Shown here: piece by piece, positions 42,375 to 50,450 of the stretch
Numbering within the stretch: the stretch's first letter is position 1
Layout of the letters: every line of letters begins with the position of its first letter
From: JANSYL01 sp965229695
GTDB taxonomy: Bacteria > Pseudomonadota > Alphaproteobacteria > Rhodobacterales > Rhodobacteraceae
Direction: 5' to 3'
Assembly (NCBI GenBank): GCA_965229695.1
Contig: OZ245921.1
Span: 310,001 to 374,000 of the forward strand
Length of the DNA stretch: 64,000 nt
The notes under the pieces: generated by a model
Told to the model about the DNA's origin: nothing
Databases searched by the model: none
What the model saw: only the letters and a program-made list of their open reading frames with translations
Position numbers and translations under genes: made by a program

Positions 42375-43631
42375 TTACACCTTGCCCATAATCAGACAGG
42401 CATTGGTGCCGCCAAACCCGAAAGAGTTCGACTGCACAATGTTGATCTCACCCTTCACCGCTTCCTTGGCGCATAGGTTGATCGCGGTTTCAGCCGCGGG
42501 CGTTTCCAGGTTCAGGGTCGGCGGGGCCACCTGGTCGCGGATCGCCAGGATCGAGAAAATCGCCTCAATCGCGCCCGCCGCGCCCAGCAAATGCCCCGTG
42601 GCCGATTTGGTTGAGGACATCAGCAGATCGCCCGCATGATCGCCCATCAGCCGTTCCACCGCGCCCAGCTCGATCGTATCCGCCATGGTCGATGTGCCAT
42701 GGGCATTCACATAGTCGATATCCGACGGTTGCAGCCCAGCCCGCTTCAGCGCCGCACGCATCGCGCGTTCCGCACCCTCGTGATCGGGCGGCGGCGCGGT
42801 GATGTGATGCGCATCGCCCGACAATCCGTAGCCCAGAATTTCGGCATAGATCTTCGCGCCCCGCGCCTTCGCGTGCTCGTATTCTTCCAACACGACCACG
42901 CCCGCGCCCTCGCCCATGACGAAACCGTCACTATCGGCATCCCAGGGGCGAGAGGCTTTTTCCGGCTCATCCCCGCGCTTGGTGGACAGCGCCTTACAGG
43001 CGTTGAACCCCGCGATCCCAATGGCGCAGATCGGGCTTTCGGCCCCACCCGCGATCATCACATCCGCATCGTCCAAAGCAATCAGCCGCGCCGCATCGCC
43101 AATGGCATGGGCACCGGTCGAACAAGCCGTTACCACCGCATGGTTCGGCCCTTTAAACCCGTAACGGATCGAAACTTGACCCGAGATCAGATTGATCAAC
43201 GCGCCCGGCACAAAGAAGGGCGAGACCCGCCGTGGCCCGCGTTCGGCCAGGGTGATCGAGGTGTCGGCAATCGAGCTTAGCCCGCCAATGCCCGAGCCAA
43301 TCAAAACGCCCGTGCGCCATTGGCTTTCGTCATCCTCAGGCGTCCATCCCGAATCCGCCACGGCCTGATCGGCCGCCGCCATCCCGTAAAGGATGAAATC
43401 ATCAACCTTGCGCCGCTCTTTCGGCTCCATCCAGTCATCGGGGTTGAAGGTGCCATCGCTGCCATCGCCAAGTGGCACTTCACAGGCGTAATTCGTGGCC
43501 ATGTTGCTTGCGTCAAACCGCGTGATCGGGCCCGCGCCCGATTGCCCGTCCAAAAGACGGCTCCAGGTTTCTTCCACACCAGATGCCAGGGGCGTGACCA
43601 ACCCCAATCCCGTCACAACCACTCGACGCAT
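42375..43631 (-). CDS. fabF: 3-oxoacyl-[ACP] synthase II
   Basis: A 418-residue ketoacyl synthase. Cys-His-His triad: VTACSTGAHAIGD, NAHGTSTMADTIE and SATGHLLGAAGAIE. It carries out most elongation steps of fatty acid synthesis. ATG 43631 is chosen over TTG 43637. It sits 207 bases downstream of acpP, after a strong terminator, so it may have its own promoter in that gap. Confidence 0.97.
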   Translation of the reverse strand: MRRVVVTGLGLVTPLASGVEETWSRLLDGQSGAGPITRFDASNMATNYACEVPLGDGSDGTFNPDDWMEPKERRKVDDFILYGMAAADQAVADSGWTPEDDESQWRTGVLIGSGIGGLSSIADTSITLAERGPRRVSPFFVPGALINLISGQVSIRYGFKGPNHAVVTACSTGAHAIGDAARLIALDDADVMIAGGAESPICAIGIAGFNACKALSTKRGDEPEKASRPWDADSDGFVMGEGAGVVVLEEYEHAKARGAKIYAEILGYGLSGDAHHITAPPPDHEGAERAMRAALKRAGLQPSDIDYVNAHGTSTMADTIELGAVERLMGDHAGDLLMSSTKSATGHLLGAAGAIEAIFSILAIRDQVAPPTLNLETPAAETAINLCAKEAVKGEINIVQSNSFGFGGTNACLIMGKV

Positions 43632-43774
43632 GCCCAATCGCCTTCCCGTCTTTTTGATCCTTGCCGCTCTGATACCGCGCCCGGCCCGTTCGGTGCAATC
43701 CCTCGCCCCGGTCTTGCCAGCGGCGGATTGCCGGTTTTCGGCGTGCTGATGCGCGGCAAACGTCTTTACGTCTT

Positions 43775-43812
43775 CAAAAGGAAAGCGGCCCCTGCTTCAC
43801 GCAAGGGCCGCT
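43775..43812 (-). terminator. Terminator after acpP
   Basis: On the minus strand AGCGGCCCTTGC and GCAGGGGCCGCT pair over 12 bases with one G-U pair and loop GTGAA, followed by TTCCTTTTGAAG. It is 26 bases after the acpP stop. Confidence 0.85.
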
Positions 43813-43838
43813 GCAGAAACCGTAAGCACACTGGAGGC

Positions 43839-44072
43839 TTACTGCGCCTCTTTGATGAACTTCACCGCGTCGCCAAAGGTCTGGATGGTTTCGGCTGCGT
43901 CATCGGGGATCTCGATGCCGAACTCTTCTTCGAAAGCCATCACCAGCTCGACCGTGTCGAGCGAGTCGGCGCCCAGATCGTCGATGAACGAGGCGTTTTC
44001 GGCCACTTTGTCTTCTTCAACGCTCAGGTGCTCGACCACGATTTTCTTCACGCGCGCTTCGATGTCGCTCAT
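43839..44072 (-). CDS. acpP: Acyl carrier protein
   Basis: A 77-residue acidic ACP. The phosphopantetheine Ser is in DLGADSLDTVELVMAFEEEFG. It ferries acyl chains between the Fab enzymes. GAGGAAG precedes the start. Upstream on the complementary strand is the inserted FkbM gene, which separates acpP from fabG. Confidence 0.98.
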   Translation of the reverse strand: MSDIEARVKKIVVEHLSVEEDKVAENASFIDDLGADSLDTVELVMAFEEEFGIEIPDDAAETIQTFGDAVKFIKEAQ

Positions 44073-44211
44073 ATCTTCCTCATTTCCGTTTTGGCCCCTC
44101 GTCTAGCCGGGCGCCTCGATTGCGTTTTGCCTCTGGGGCCGTTCACCGGTGCGTGCTCGAAATGACCAATACACCGTCCGGGCGGCCAAGCCCCCCGGCA
44201 AATCTGCGCCG

Positions 44212-44239
44212 CCTATAGCATAGTCGGACGCGAAGGCAA
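44212..44239 (-). promoter_or_regulatory. Candidate acpP promoter
   Basis: On the minus strand TTGCCT (44234-44239), a 16-base spacer and TATAGG (44212-44217), about 140 bases upstream of acpP. A plausible strong promoter now independent of fabG. Confidence 0.5.
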
Positions 44240-44264
44240 CCATCGCGTGGCGGCGGAAGGCCCA

Positions 44265-44284
44265 GTTTATACATGTTTATACAT
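44265..44284. repeat. Perfect tandem 10-bp repeat
   Basis: GTTTATACAT occurs twice head to tail, in an A+T-rich patch between acpP and the FkbM gene. Each unit holds TATACAT, so it may provide -10-like elements or mark the edge of inserted DNA. Confidence 0.6.
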
Positions 44285-44371
44285 AATGTCGTCGTCTCTG
44301 GCGATTGAACCCAAGCTTTGCTAGGGCAAGCCAAGCTGCGCCAACTAAAAGAAGGAAAAAAGGGGTCGAGC

Positions 44372-45229
44372 ATGAAGAATCGCAGTTGGCTGTTCAACAA
44401 ACGCGTCGCGTTGGCTCGGTCGGCTCTATCGTCTGACGCAGGACTTCGTTTGCTGTCCAGGGCCATGCCGCAAAAGATCCCGGCAATAGCTGTCCAATGC
44501 GACCGAAACCAGTTTCTCGGCCAGCCGAACGACTACGTTACCCGCGCGCTACTGCGACATGGCGGATGGTTTCAAGCCGAGACAGCCCATTGTCTAGAGT
44601 TTCTTCGTCAACGGTTACCCGATCAAAGTCGAAAGGTCGGACTGGAAATGGGCGGTCATATCGGCACGCAAACTGTTCAAATCGCTCAAAGTCAGCTTCT
44701 CGATTTTCATTTGAGTGTAGAGCCGCAACCATCGATTTTTCGGCTTCTAAAGGCCAATATCGCGCTTAACCAAAACACCGAGACCGCTAAGGCGGTCAAT
44801 TACGGAATCGCGCGCGAGGCCGGCGAACTGTTGTTGCTCGAAGAACAAGACAACTCTGGCGGGGGATCACTGTTGGCTGACGCACACGGCAGGTCACCAA
44901 GGGGACAGAGCGTCAGTGTGATTCCAGTTTCCACGTTACTGGCTAAGAATGCTGTCGCACCCGAAGAGGTTGCGTTTCTATGGCTCGACGCAGAAGGCAT
45001 GGAGCCGCAAATCTTGGACTCGTGCCGCGACGCCTCAGTGACCCCCGAGGTCGCTGTGATCGAGTTTTCACCAAGCCTTTACGGACCCGACGCGACAGAC
45101 GCGTTCATCTCTCGATTGAAAGAGATGTTTTCGCAGCTTCGGCGGATTACCCGATCCGGCCTCGAACCGATGAAATGGGAAGAATTATCGTCGGTGCGGC
45201 GGCAGGCAGACATTTTACTTGCGCGCTAA
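44372..45229 (+). CDS. FkbM-family methyltransferase, probably acquired
   Basis: A 285-residue SAM-dependent methyltransferase of the FkbM type: VGLEMGGHIGTQTVQIAQ is the SAM-binding motif I, LSVEPQPSIFRLLKANIALN motif II, and LWLDAEGMEPQILDSCRDA the signature Asp segment. Such enzymes O-methylate sugars in polysaccharides or natural products. Base use is unlike its neighbours: 60-base samples at 44581 and 44701 are 50% and 42% G+C, against about 64% around. It lies on the opposite strand between acpP and fabG, in an operon that is normally contiguous, which points to insertion. AAAGGGG lies near the ATG. Confidence 0.8.
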   Translation: MKNRSWLFNKRVALARSALSSDAGLRLLSRAMPQKIPAIAVQCDRNQFLGQPNDYVTRALLRHGGWFQAETAHCLEFLRQRLPDQSRKVGLEMGGHIGTQTVQIAQSQLLDFHLSVEPQPSIFRLLKANIALNQNTETAKAVNYGIAREAGELLLLEEQDNSGGGSLLADAHGRSPRGQSVSVIPVSTLLAKNAVAPEEVAFLWLDAEGMEPQILDSCRDASVTPEVAVIEFSPSLYGPDATDAFISRLKEMFSQLRRITRSGLEPMKWEELSSVRRQADILLAR

Positions 45230-45278
45230 CCCATTACAAAGCGACGGTGCCCGCGGTCCCGCGCAATTGAAAGATTAG

Positions 45279-45422
45279 GGGTTCCTGCCGCTCGCCCGCG
45301 ACAATGAATGGCATGATGCCTGGAACCTCATCTTCGTGCATGAAAGCCAGATGGCCGCAGTCCAAACCACCTATACCACCTGGCATTATCAAGAGGCGCG
45401 GCGGATTTTTGGCGCGGGCTGA
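45279..45422 (+). pseudogene. C-terminal fragment of a lost gene
   Basis: 47 sense codons without a good start, bounded upstream by an in-frame TAG and ended by TGA, reading LARDNEWHDAWNLIFVHES then TTYTTWHYQEARRIFGAG. Codon use is high-GC like the host, the peptide has Trp/His-rich protein-like character, and it lies directly beside the low-GC FkbM gene. I read it as the remnant of a gene cut by that insertion. The parent family is not recognised. Confidence 0.4.
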
Positions 45423-45429
45423 CCCCGGC

Positions 45430-46167
45430 TTAGATCATCGCCATGCCACCGTTTACATGCACGGTGGTGCCGGTGACATAGCCCGCATCCGCACCGGCCA
45501 GATAAGCCACGGCGCTGGCGATTTCTTCTGGGGTGCCCATGCGGCCTGCAGGGATTTGCGCCAGGATCTTCCCCTTTTGATCCTCGGTCAGCTTGTCGGT
45601 CATCGCCGTTTCGATAAAGCCCGGCGCCACGCAATTGACCGTGATGCCCCGGCTTGCGACCTCATAGGCGAGCGATTTTGACATGCCCACCATCCCCGCT
45701 TTTGACGCGGCGTAGTTGCCCTGTCCGGGATTGCCCGTGGCGCCCACGACCGAGCTGACATTGACGATCCGACCCCAACGCGCCTTCATCATGCCGCGCA
45801 GCACGCCCCGGCACAGCCGCATGGTCGAGGTCAAGTTCACCTCCAAAACCTGTGCCCATTCCTCATCCGACATGCGCATAAACAGGTTGTCGCGCGTCAC
45901 GCCCGCGTTGTTGACCAGGATATCGACTGAACCCATGGCCGCGATCGCCTGTTTCGGCAGCGCCTCGACCGCCTCGGCATCGCTCAGGTTGCAGGGCAGG
46001 ACATGGGCGCGCTCGCCCAACTCAGCCGCCAGTGCCTCCAGCGGATCGACCCGCGTGCCCGACAGGCCCACCGTCGCGCCCGCACTGTGCAAGGCGCGCG
46101 CCACCGCCGCGCCAATCCCACCAGAGGCGCCCGTGATCAGCGCCGCCTTCCCCGTCAAATCGGTCAT
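45430..46167 (-). CDS. fabG: 3-oxoacyl-[ACP] reductase
   Basis: A 245-residue NADPH-dependent short-chain dehydrogenase: GASGGIGAAVARALHSAG for cofactor binding, NNAGVTRDNLFMRM, catalytic Ser in NVSSVVG and Tyr-x3-Lys in GNYAASKAGMVG, and VAPGFIETAMT. It reduces 3-oxoacyl-ACP. GGAGGGAG precedes the ATG at 46167. Downstream of fabD and a small membrane-protein gene. Confidence 0.97.
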   Translation of the reverse strand: MTDLTGKAALITGASGGIGAAVARALHSAGATVGLSGTRVDPLEALAAELGERAHVLPCNLSDAEAVEALPKQAIAAMGSVDILVNNAGVTRDNLFMRMSDEEWAQVLEVNLTSTMRLCRGVLRGMMKARWGRIVNVSSVVGATGNPGQGNYAASKAGMVGMSKSLAYEVASRGITVNCVAPGFIETAMTDKLTEDQKGKILAQIPAGRMGTPEEIASAVAYLAGADAGYVTGTTVHVNGGMAMI

Positions 46168-46194
46168 TCTTTGTCTCCCTCCAATCGCCAAGCG

Positions 46195-46773
46195 CTAGAA
46201 CCGCGTGGCAAGGTTAAATTCCGCCAATTCGGCATCGCTCATAACATGGCCGCCGCCAACCGGGGCCGCGTTAATCGCAAACTCATAGAAATCCGGTGCG
46301 CCCAACATCGCCGCGACATGGCCGCGCCGCTCGGTATGGGCCGGGTGATCCGCAACGAGGGCCGAGGCAGGGCCAACATCGCTTTGCCAATCGGAAACCG
46401 CGATCTGCGCGCCACCTGCCAGGTGCCGCTCCACCCCGCCCAGGAACAGATAAACCGCATCCCCCGCCACCGTCACGCCCGGCGCAACCTGGGTGTTCAA
46501 CCCCAATGACCGGATCAGCGCGCCCTTCTGCAACAGCGCCACCGGGTCCGAGGCAGGATCGATCTCTTCCAAGACCACCACTGTGATCTCAGCGTTTTGT
46601 TCGACCAGGCTGTCGATGCGCTCCGTCGACAAAAGCGTCAGGTTGCCCGAGATCAGAAGGCGCGAGCCTTCGACCCGGAAACTGGCGGCACCGCTGCCCA
46701 TCAGTAGGATCATCGCATAGCCAAAGCCCACGAAGACCCCAATAAAAACAAGGATGTAAATCAAGCGCCGCAT
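46195..46773 (-). CDS. Membrane-anchored protein of unknown function, ClpP-fold-like
   Basis: A 192-residue protein with an N-terminal membrane anchor (IYILVFIGVFVGFGYAMILLMG) and a periplasmic domain: ISGNLTLLSTERIDSLVEQN, VVVLEEIDPASDPVALLQKGALIRSLGLNTQV, GDAVYLFLGGVERHLAGGAQIAVSDW. This order resembles the ClpP-like periplasmic family COG3904, but the usual Cys/Ser nucleophile segment is replaced by VAGDAVY, so it may be inactive. That relationship is a weak inference. It lies 27 bases before fabG and 44 after fabD, inside the fatty acid operon. Confidence 0.55.
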   Translation of the reverse strand: MRRLIYILVFIGVFVGFGYAMILLMGSGAASFRVEGSRLLISGNLTLLSTERIDSLVEQNAEITVVVLEEIDPASDPVALLQKGALIRSLGLNTQVAPGVTVAGDAVYLFLGGVERHLAGGAQIAVSDWQSDVGPASALVADHPAHTERRGHVAAMLGAPDFYEFAINAAPVGGGHVMSDAELAEFNLATRF

Positions 46774-46817
46774 GTCATCAGACCCCAGCCACCCCGGATC
46801 GCCCGCCGCAAGATCAG

Positions 46818-47771
46818 TTAGCCAGCCAACGCTTCAGCGGCGGCTTTCACCTCCTCGGGTGTCCCGACGGAGCGGGTCGCAACCGACCGGTCGATGCGTT
46901 TGACCATGCCGCTCAGCGCTTTGCCGGCGCCGATCTCCCACATCTCGGTCACGCCATTGTCGCGCATCCACATCACGCTTTCGCGCCAGCGCACGCGGCC
47001 GGTGACCTGATCCACTAGATTGTCGCGGATCGAAACGGGCGCGCTTTCGGCTTGGGCGATGACATTGCCCACCAACGGCACGGCGGGTGCCAACATCTCC
47101 ACGCGGCCCAGGGCCTCGGCCATGGCGTCCGCGGCGGGCTGCATCAGTGCGCAATGGAAGGGGGCCGATACCGGCAGCAGGATCGCGCGTTTCGCGCCCT
47201 GCACTTTGGCAATCTCAACCGCGCGCATCACCGCCTCGCGGTGGCCCGACAACACCACCTGTGCCGGGTCGTTGTCATTGGCGGCGGTGCAGACCTGATC
47301 CTCCGCCGCCTCGGCCGCCACAGCCGCAGCCGCATCGTAATCCAGACCCAAAACCGCAGCCATCGCGCCCTCGCCCGGCGGCACAGCGGCTTGCATCGCC
47401 TCGCCCCGCGTGCGCAGCAACCGCGCGGTATCGGCGATGTTCAAACTGCCCGCCGCTGCCAAGGCCGAATACTCGCCCAAGGAGTGCCCGGCGACAAAGG
47501 CGGCTTGCGTCACATCCACCCCTTCGGCTTTCAACGCGGCCATGGCCGCCAGAGACGTCGCCATCAAGGCGGGCTGCGCGTTGCGGGTCAGGGTCAGCTC
47601 GTCCTGGTCTCCCTCCCAAATCAGGGATGACAGGCTTTCGCCCAAAGCTTCGTCCACCGCGTCAAACACCGCCTTGGCCTCGGGGTAGGCATTGGCCAGG
47701 TCACGCCCCATTCCGATGGTCTGGGCACCTTGGCCAGGAAAGATAAAGGCGCGGGTCACAGGGTCCGACAT
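46818..47771 (-). CDS. fabD: Malonyl-CoA:ACP transacylase
   Basis: A 317-residue acyltransferase that charges ACP with malonate. Catalytic Ser is in VAGHSLGEYSALAAAG, His in SAPFHCALMQPAAD; the start FIFPGQGAQTIGMGRDL is typical. ATG at 47771 has AGGAG about 9 bases upstream. First gene of the fabD-fabG set. Confidence 0.97.
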   Translation of the reverse strand: MSDPVTRAFIFPGQGAQTIGMGRDLANAYPEAKAVFDAVDEALGESLSSLIWEGDQDELTLTRNAQPALMATSLAAMAALKAEGVDVTQAAFVAGHSLGEYSALAAAGSLNIADTARLLRTRGEAMQAAVPPGEGAMAAVLGLDYDAAAAVAAEAAEDQVCTAANDNDPAQVVLSGHREAVMRAVEIAKVQGAKRAILLPVSAPFHCALMQPAADAMAEALGRVEMLAPAVPLVGNVIAQAESAPVSIRDNLVDQVTGRVRWRESVMWMRDNGVTEMWEIGAGKALSGMVKRIDRSVATRSVGTPEEVKAAAEALAG

Positions 47772-47812
47772 GGGCAAGGCTCCTCTCGTCTCGGGCTTGA
47801 TCCCCCTGCGCT

Positions 47813-47858
47813 AACGCAGAGGCGGCGCCTTCGCAATTGCCAAGACGCCGCCTGCGTT
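47813..47858 (-). terminator. Long hairpin after the pilin-like spacer gene
   Basis: AACGCAGAGGCGGCG and CGCCGCCTGCGTT pair with small bulges over a 10-base loop, between the stop of the Gly-Ser-Ser gene and fabD. No clear T-run. Possible terminator. Confidence 0.5.
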
Positions 47859-47895
47859 GAATCCACGCTGATTTGGAAACGGTCGAGCGCCGGGA

Positions 47896-49572
47896 TCAAT
47901 CCTCGGTGTCGATCTCCATTTCCAGGCTGCATTCGCCGCCGCCATAGGTGCCGACCCAAACATCGACCCGCCCGTTAAAGCGGCTCATGTCATAATCATC
48001 TTCCTCGAACTTGATCTTGGATTCGAGGCCGGGCCCACCATCATCATCGAAATACCACTGCCCCAGCTGATCGCGGATCAGTAGAACCGTGTCACAGCTT
48101 GTGCCATTGGTTTCGATCTCAAGCTCTTCCATGTCATCCATGTCAGAGAGCGTAAGCGTGAAGCTTGGATTGGCGTAGAAATAGCCCCAGCCCGGAATGC
48201 CAGAGCACCCGCTGATCTGGGTCGCGACAGAGCCACCAACATCCACATCGACCAGCAAATCCGTGTCATCCAACTGATCGCCGGTGCGGAAGCTTTCGGG
48301 GCCGCCATAAAGGCTGTTGTTCGGGCACCCGGCCACGGGTGTGGCGGGGATTGTGCGGCCATAGCTATCGGTGTTGCCCGACGAGCCGCTGCTGCCGCTG
48401 CTACCACCGCTGCTGCTGCCCCCGCTGCTTCCGGTGGCTTCGCTGACGGTACCGATGATGTTGTCGACGATGAACTCGCCGCCGCCATGACCAGCCGGGT
48501 TCACAATCTCAAGCCGGATTTGCTGCCCATTCAGCGACGGATCCGAAACGGTCGAGGCGAAGCTGACGGTTTCCAGCGCATCGATATCGCCGGTCCGACC
48601 GCTGGTCGATCCGATCAGCGTGTTGCCAGCGTAGATATTGAACTCGTAATGCTCATTGCCCGCGCCGCTATAATCCCCGTCGCCCACATCGATCGAGAAC
48701 TCATAGATTCCATCCGCCGAATAGGTGGTCGAAAAGGTTTGGCTCATGGTCACATCTTGCGACCCGCCATTGTGATAGAGATAGGCCACGTTGCGCCCCG
48801 TCACAGTCGAGCTATCAACCTCGCCGCTTGTGGGGTTGTAGTCGCCAGCGCCGCCGGAACCGTTGCCATTTGTCGTCCATCCCGGAACGCCCGAGGACCA
48901 GTTGCCATTGCTGTGATACGTGCTTTCGAACCCAGCATTGGTGACCGAAATCGAACCCGGTGTCACCGGCGGGTTGCTGGAACTGCCGCCGCCCGAGGAA
49001 CCGCTCGACCCAGAGGAGCCGCTGCTGCCAGAGGAGCCACTCGACCCGGAGGAACCACTGCTACCGGACGACCCGCTTGATCCAGACGACCCGCTTGATC
49101 CCGAAGAACCACTGCTGCCGGAAGAGCCGCTGGACCCGGACGAACCAGACGATCCGCTGCTGCCCGACGAGCCGCCCGACCCGCTGCTGCCAGAGGAACC
49201 ACTGGACCCGGACGAACCGGAAGAGCCACTGCTGCCAGACGAGCCGCTTGATCCCGAAGACCCGCTCGATCCAGACGACCCGCTGCTGCCCGAGGTTGTC
49301 GACCCATCGGTCGTATCGGTGTTGGCGCGCGCGACCTCCCCCCAAACCTCTTCGGGCGGGATCTGCATATTCTGCGTCCATTCCGCATCGAAATAGGGTG
49401 TCTCCAGTTCCGACTCGATGCCGCGCGAGTAGCCGCCGACGCTTTCGGTTCCCATATTCAACGCCAGCATCGCAGCACCCGTGGCGGCGGCGCACAGCAC
49501 CACCCAATCCACCGTGGCCACGCCCAGCTCTTCTTTCAAAAACCTCGAAATCTCGCGGTCGAGACCGGTCAT
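47896..49572 (-). CDS. Pilin-like protein with Gly-Ser-Ser spacer and two beta-domains
   Basis: A 558-residue surface protein. Residues 1-45 resemble an Flp-type pilin start: KEELGVATVDWVVLCAAATGAAML, with a G/V site for prepilin peptidase and an acidic residue at mature position 5. Residues about 94-200 are a Gly-Ser-Ser tract. About 205-370 is a jelly-roll-like domain (NAGFESTYHSNGNWSSGVPGW, QDVTMSQTFSTTYSADG). After a second short SGG linker, about 430-558 form the four-Cys domain shared with two genes at 52-54 kb (SCDTVLLIRDQLGQWYFDDD, VDVWVGTYGGGEC). The ATG at 49572 has GAGG 6 bases upstream; ATG 49584 is also possible. Inference: a membrane- or pilus-anchored display protein. Confidence 0.7.
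   Translation of the reverse strand: MTGLDREISRFLKEELGVATVDWVVLCAAATGAAMLALNMGTESVGGYSRGIESELETPYFDAEWTQNMQIPPEEVWGEVARANTDTTDGSTTSGSSGSSGSSGSSGSSGSSGSSGSSGSSGSSGSSGSSGSGGSSGSSGSSGSSGSSGSSGSSGSSGSSGSSGSSGSSGSSGSSGSSGSSGSSGSSGSSGSSGGGSSSNPPVTPGSISVTNAGFESTYHSNGNWSSGVPGWTTNGNGSGGAGDYNPTSGEVDSSTVTGRNVAYLYHNGGSQDVTMSQTFSTTYSADGIYEFSIDVGDGDYSGAGNEHYEFNIYAGNTLIGSTSGRTGDIDALETVSFASTVSDPSLNGQQIRLEIVNPAGHGGGEFIVDNIIGTVSEATGSSGGSSSGGSSGSSGSSGNTDSYGRTIPATPVAGCPNNSLYGGPESFRTGDQLDDTDLLVDVDVGGSVATQISGCSGIPGWGYFYANPSFTLTLSDMDDMEELEIETNGTSCDTVLLIRDQLGQWYFDDDGGPGLESKIKFEEDDYDMSRFNGRVDVWVGTYGGGECSLEMEIDTED
48976..49293 (-). repeat. Gly-Ser-Ser coding tract
   Basis: About 106 codons of GSS units with one GSG break. 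The codons vary freely at third positions (GGT, GGC, GGA, GGG; TCN and AGY), and the units tend to alternate TCN-TCN with TCN-AGY in an 18-base pattern. This shows the protein repeat, not the DNA repeat, has been kept. Confidence 0.9.
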
Positions 49573-49708
49573 CGGGAACCTCATAGCTTCCTTTTCCGGC
49601 CACCTGTGCGGCGGACGGATTTCTCCAAGGCCAAGCTTGAGCGAAAAAGCGGTCAAAATACGGCCAATTCAGGGGGGTTCGGTGACATTTGCCCCGCAGT
49701 TTGCCCCC

Positions 49709-49737
49709 TTGCGCCCCTGCCCGCGCAGGACTATACG
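49709..49737 (+). promoter_or_regulatory. Candidate rpsF operon promoter
   Basis: TTGCGC at 49709-49714, 17-base spacer, TATACG at 49732-49737, leaving a leader of about 100 bases before rpsF. The leader has a small GCCTT-TGA-AAGGC hairpin at 49805-49817, where S6:S18 autoregulation could act; I could not match the known motif. Confidence 0.5.
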
Positions 49738-49841
49738 GCCCCATCTTCGCCAAAGCATTGATCGGCGCACTCCCTCGTGGCCTGGGGGGCGGAGATTTTC
49801 CCCGGCCTTTGAAAGGCGCCCGTAACAGAACTGGAGATGAC

Positions 49842-50195
49842 ATGCCGCTTTATGAGCATGTGATGATTGCGCGCCAGGACTTGTCCAGCACGCAAGCCGA
49901 AGGTCTTATCGAACACTTCGGCACCGTCCTTTCCGATAATGGGGGCAAAGTGGTCGACACCGAATACTGGGGTGTCAAAACCATGGCCTATAAAATCAAC
50001 AAGAACCGCAAAGGGCATTACGCCTATCTGCGTACCGATTCGCCCTCGGCCGCGGTTCAGGAAATGGAGCGCCTGATGCGCCTCCATGATGATGTGATGC
50101 GCGTTCTGACCATCAAGGTCGATGAACACGCCGAAGGCCCCTCTGTGCAAATGCAAAAGCGTGACGACCGTGACGGTCGCCGTGAGCGCCGCTAA
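49842..50195 (+). CDS. rpsF: 30S ribosomal protein S6
   Basis: A 117-residue S6: PLYEHVMIARQDLSSTQAEGL at the start and GVKTMAYKINKNRKGHYAYL in the middle are signatures; the basic tail ends DGRRERR. It pairs with S18 in the 30S platform. GGAG lies 6 bases before the ATG. Followed by rpsR after 15 bases. Confidence 0.98.
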   Translation: MPLYEHVMIARQDLSSTQAEGLIEHFGTVLSDNGGKVVDTEYWGVKTMAYKINKNRKGHYAYLRTDSPSAAVQEMERLMRLHDDVMRVLTIKVDEHAEGPSVQMQKRDDRDGRRERR

Positions 50196-50210
50196 GGAAG
50201 GAATAGGACC

Positions 50211-50438
50211 ATGGCAGCCAAACCGTTTTTCCGTCGCCGCAAAACCGACCCGTTCGAGGGTGAGAACGCGCCGAAGATCGACTATAAAGATGTCCGTCTT
50301 CTGCAGCGCTACATCTCGGAGCGCGGCAAAATCGTGCCGTCGCGCATCACCGCCGTCGGCGCCAAGAACCAGCGCAAGCTTGCCCAAGCGATCAAGCGCG
50401 CCCGGTTCCTGGCGCTTCTGCCCTACGCCGTGAAGTAA
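50211..50438 (+). CDS. rpsR: 30S ribosomal protein S18
   Basis: A 75-residue S18: FFRRRKTDPFEGENAPKIDYKD, RYISERGKIVPSRITAVGAKNQ and KRARFLALLPY. Binds S6 and 16S rRNA. AGGAATAGG precedes the start. No priB homologue lies between rpsF and rpsR. Confidence 0.98.
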   Translation: MAAKPFFRRRKTDPFEGENAPKIDYKDVRLLQRYISERGKIVPSRITAVGAKNQRKLAQAIKRARFLALLPYAVK

Positions 50439-50450
50439 GGAGACCTTGTT

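Noticed and set aside
44073..44371. A small gene in the acpP-FkbM gap
   Set aside because: Short frames occur on both strands but lack start signals and protein-like composition; the region is better explained by promoters and the tandem 10-bp repeat.
48976..49293. Regular repeat resembling a CRISPR array
   Set aside because: The period is 9/18 bases with no spacers of unique sequence, and it translates as an unbroken Gly-Ser-Ser tract within a gene.
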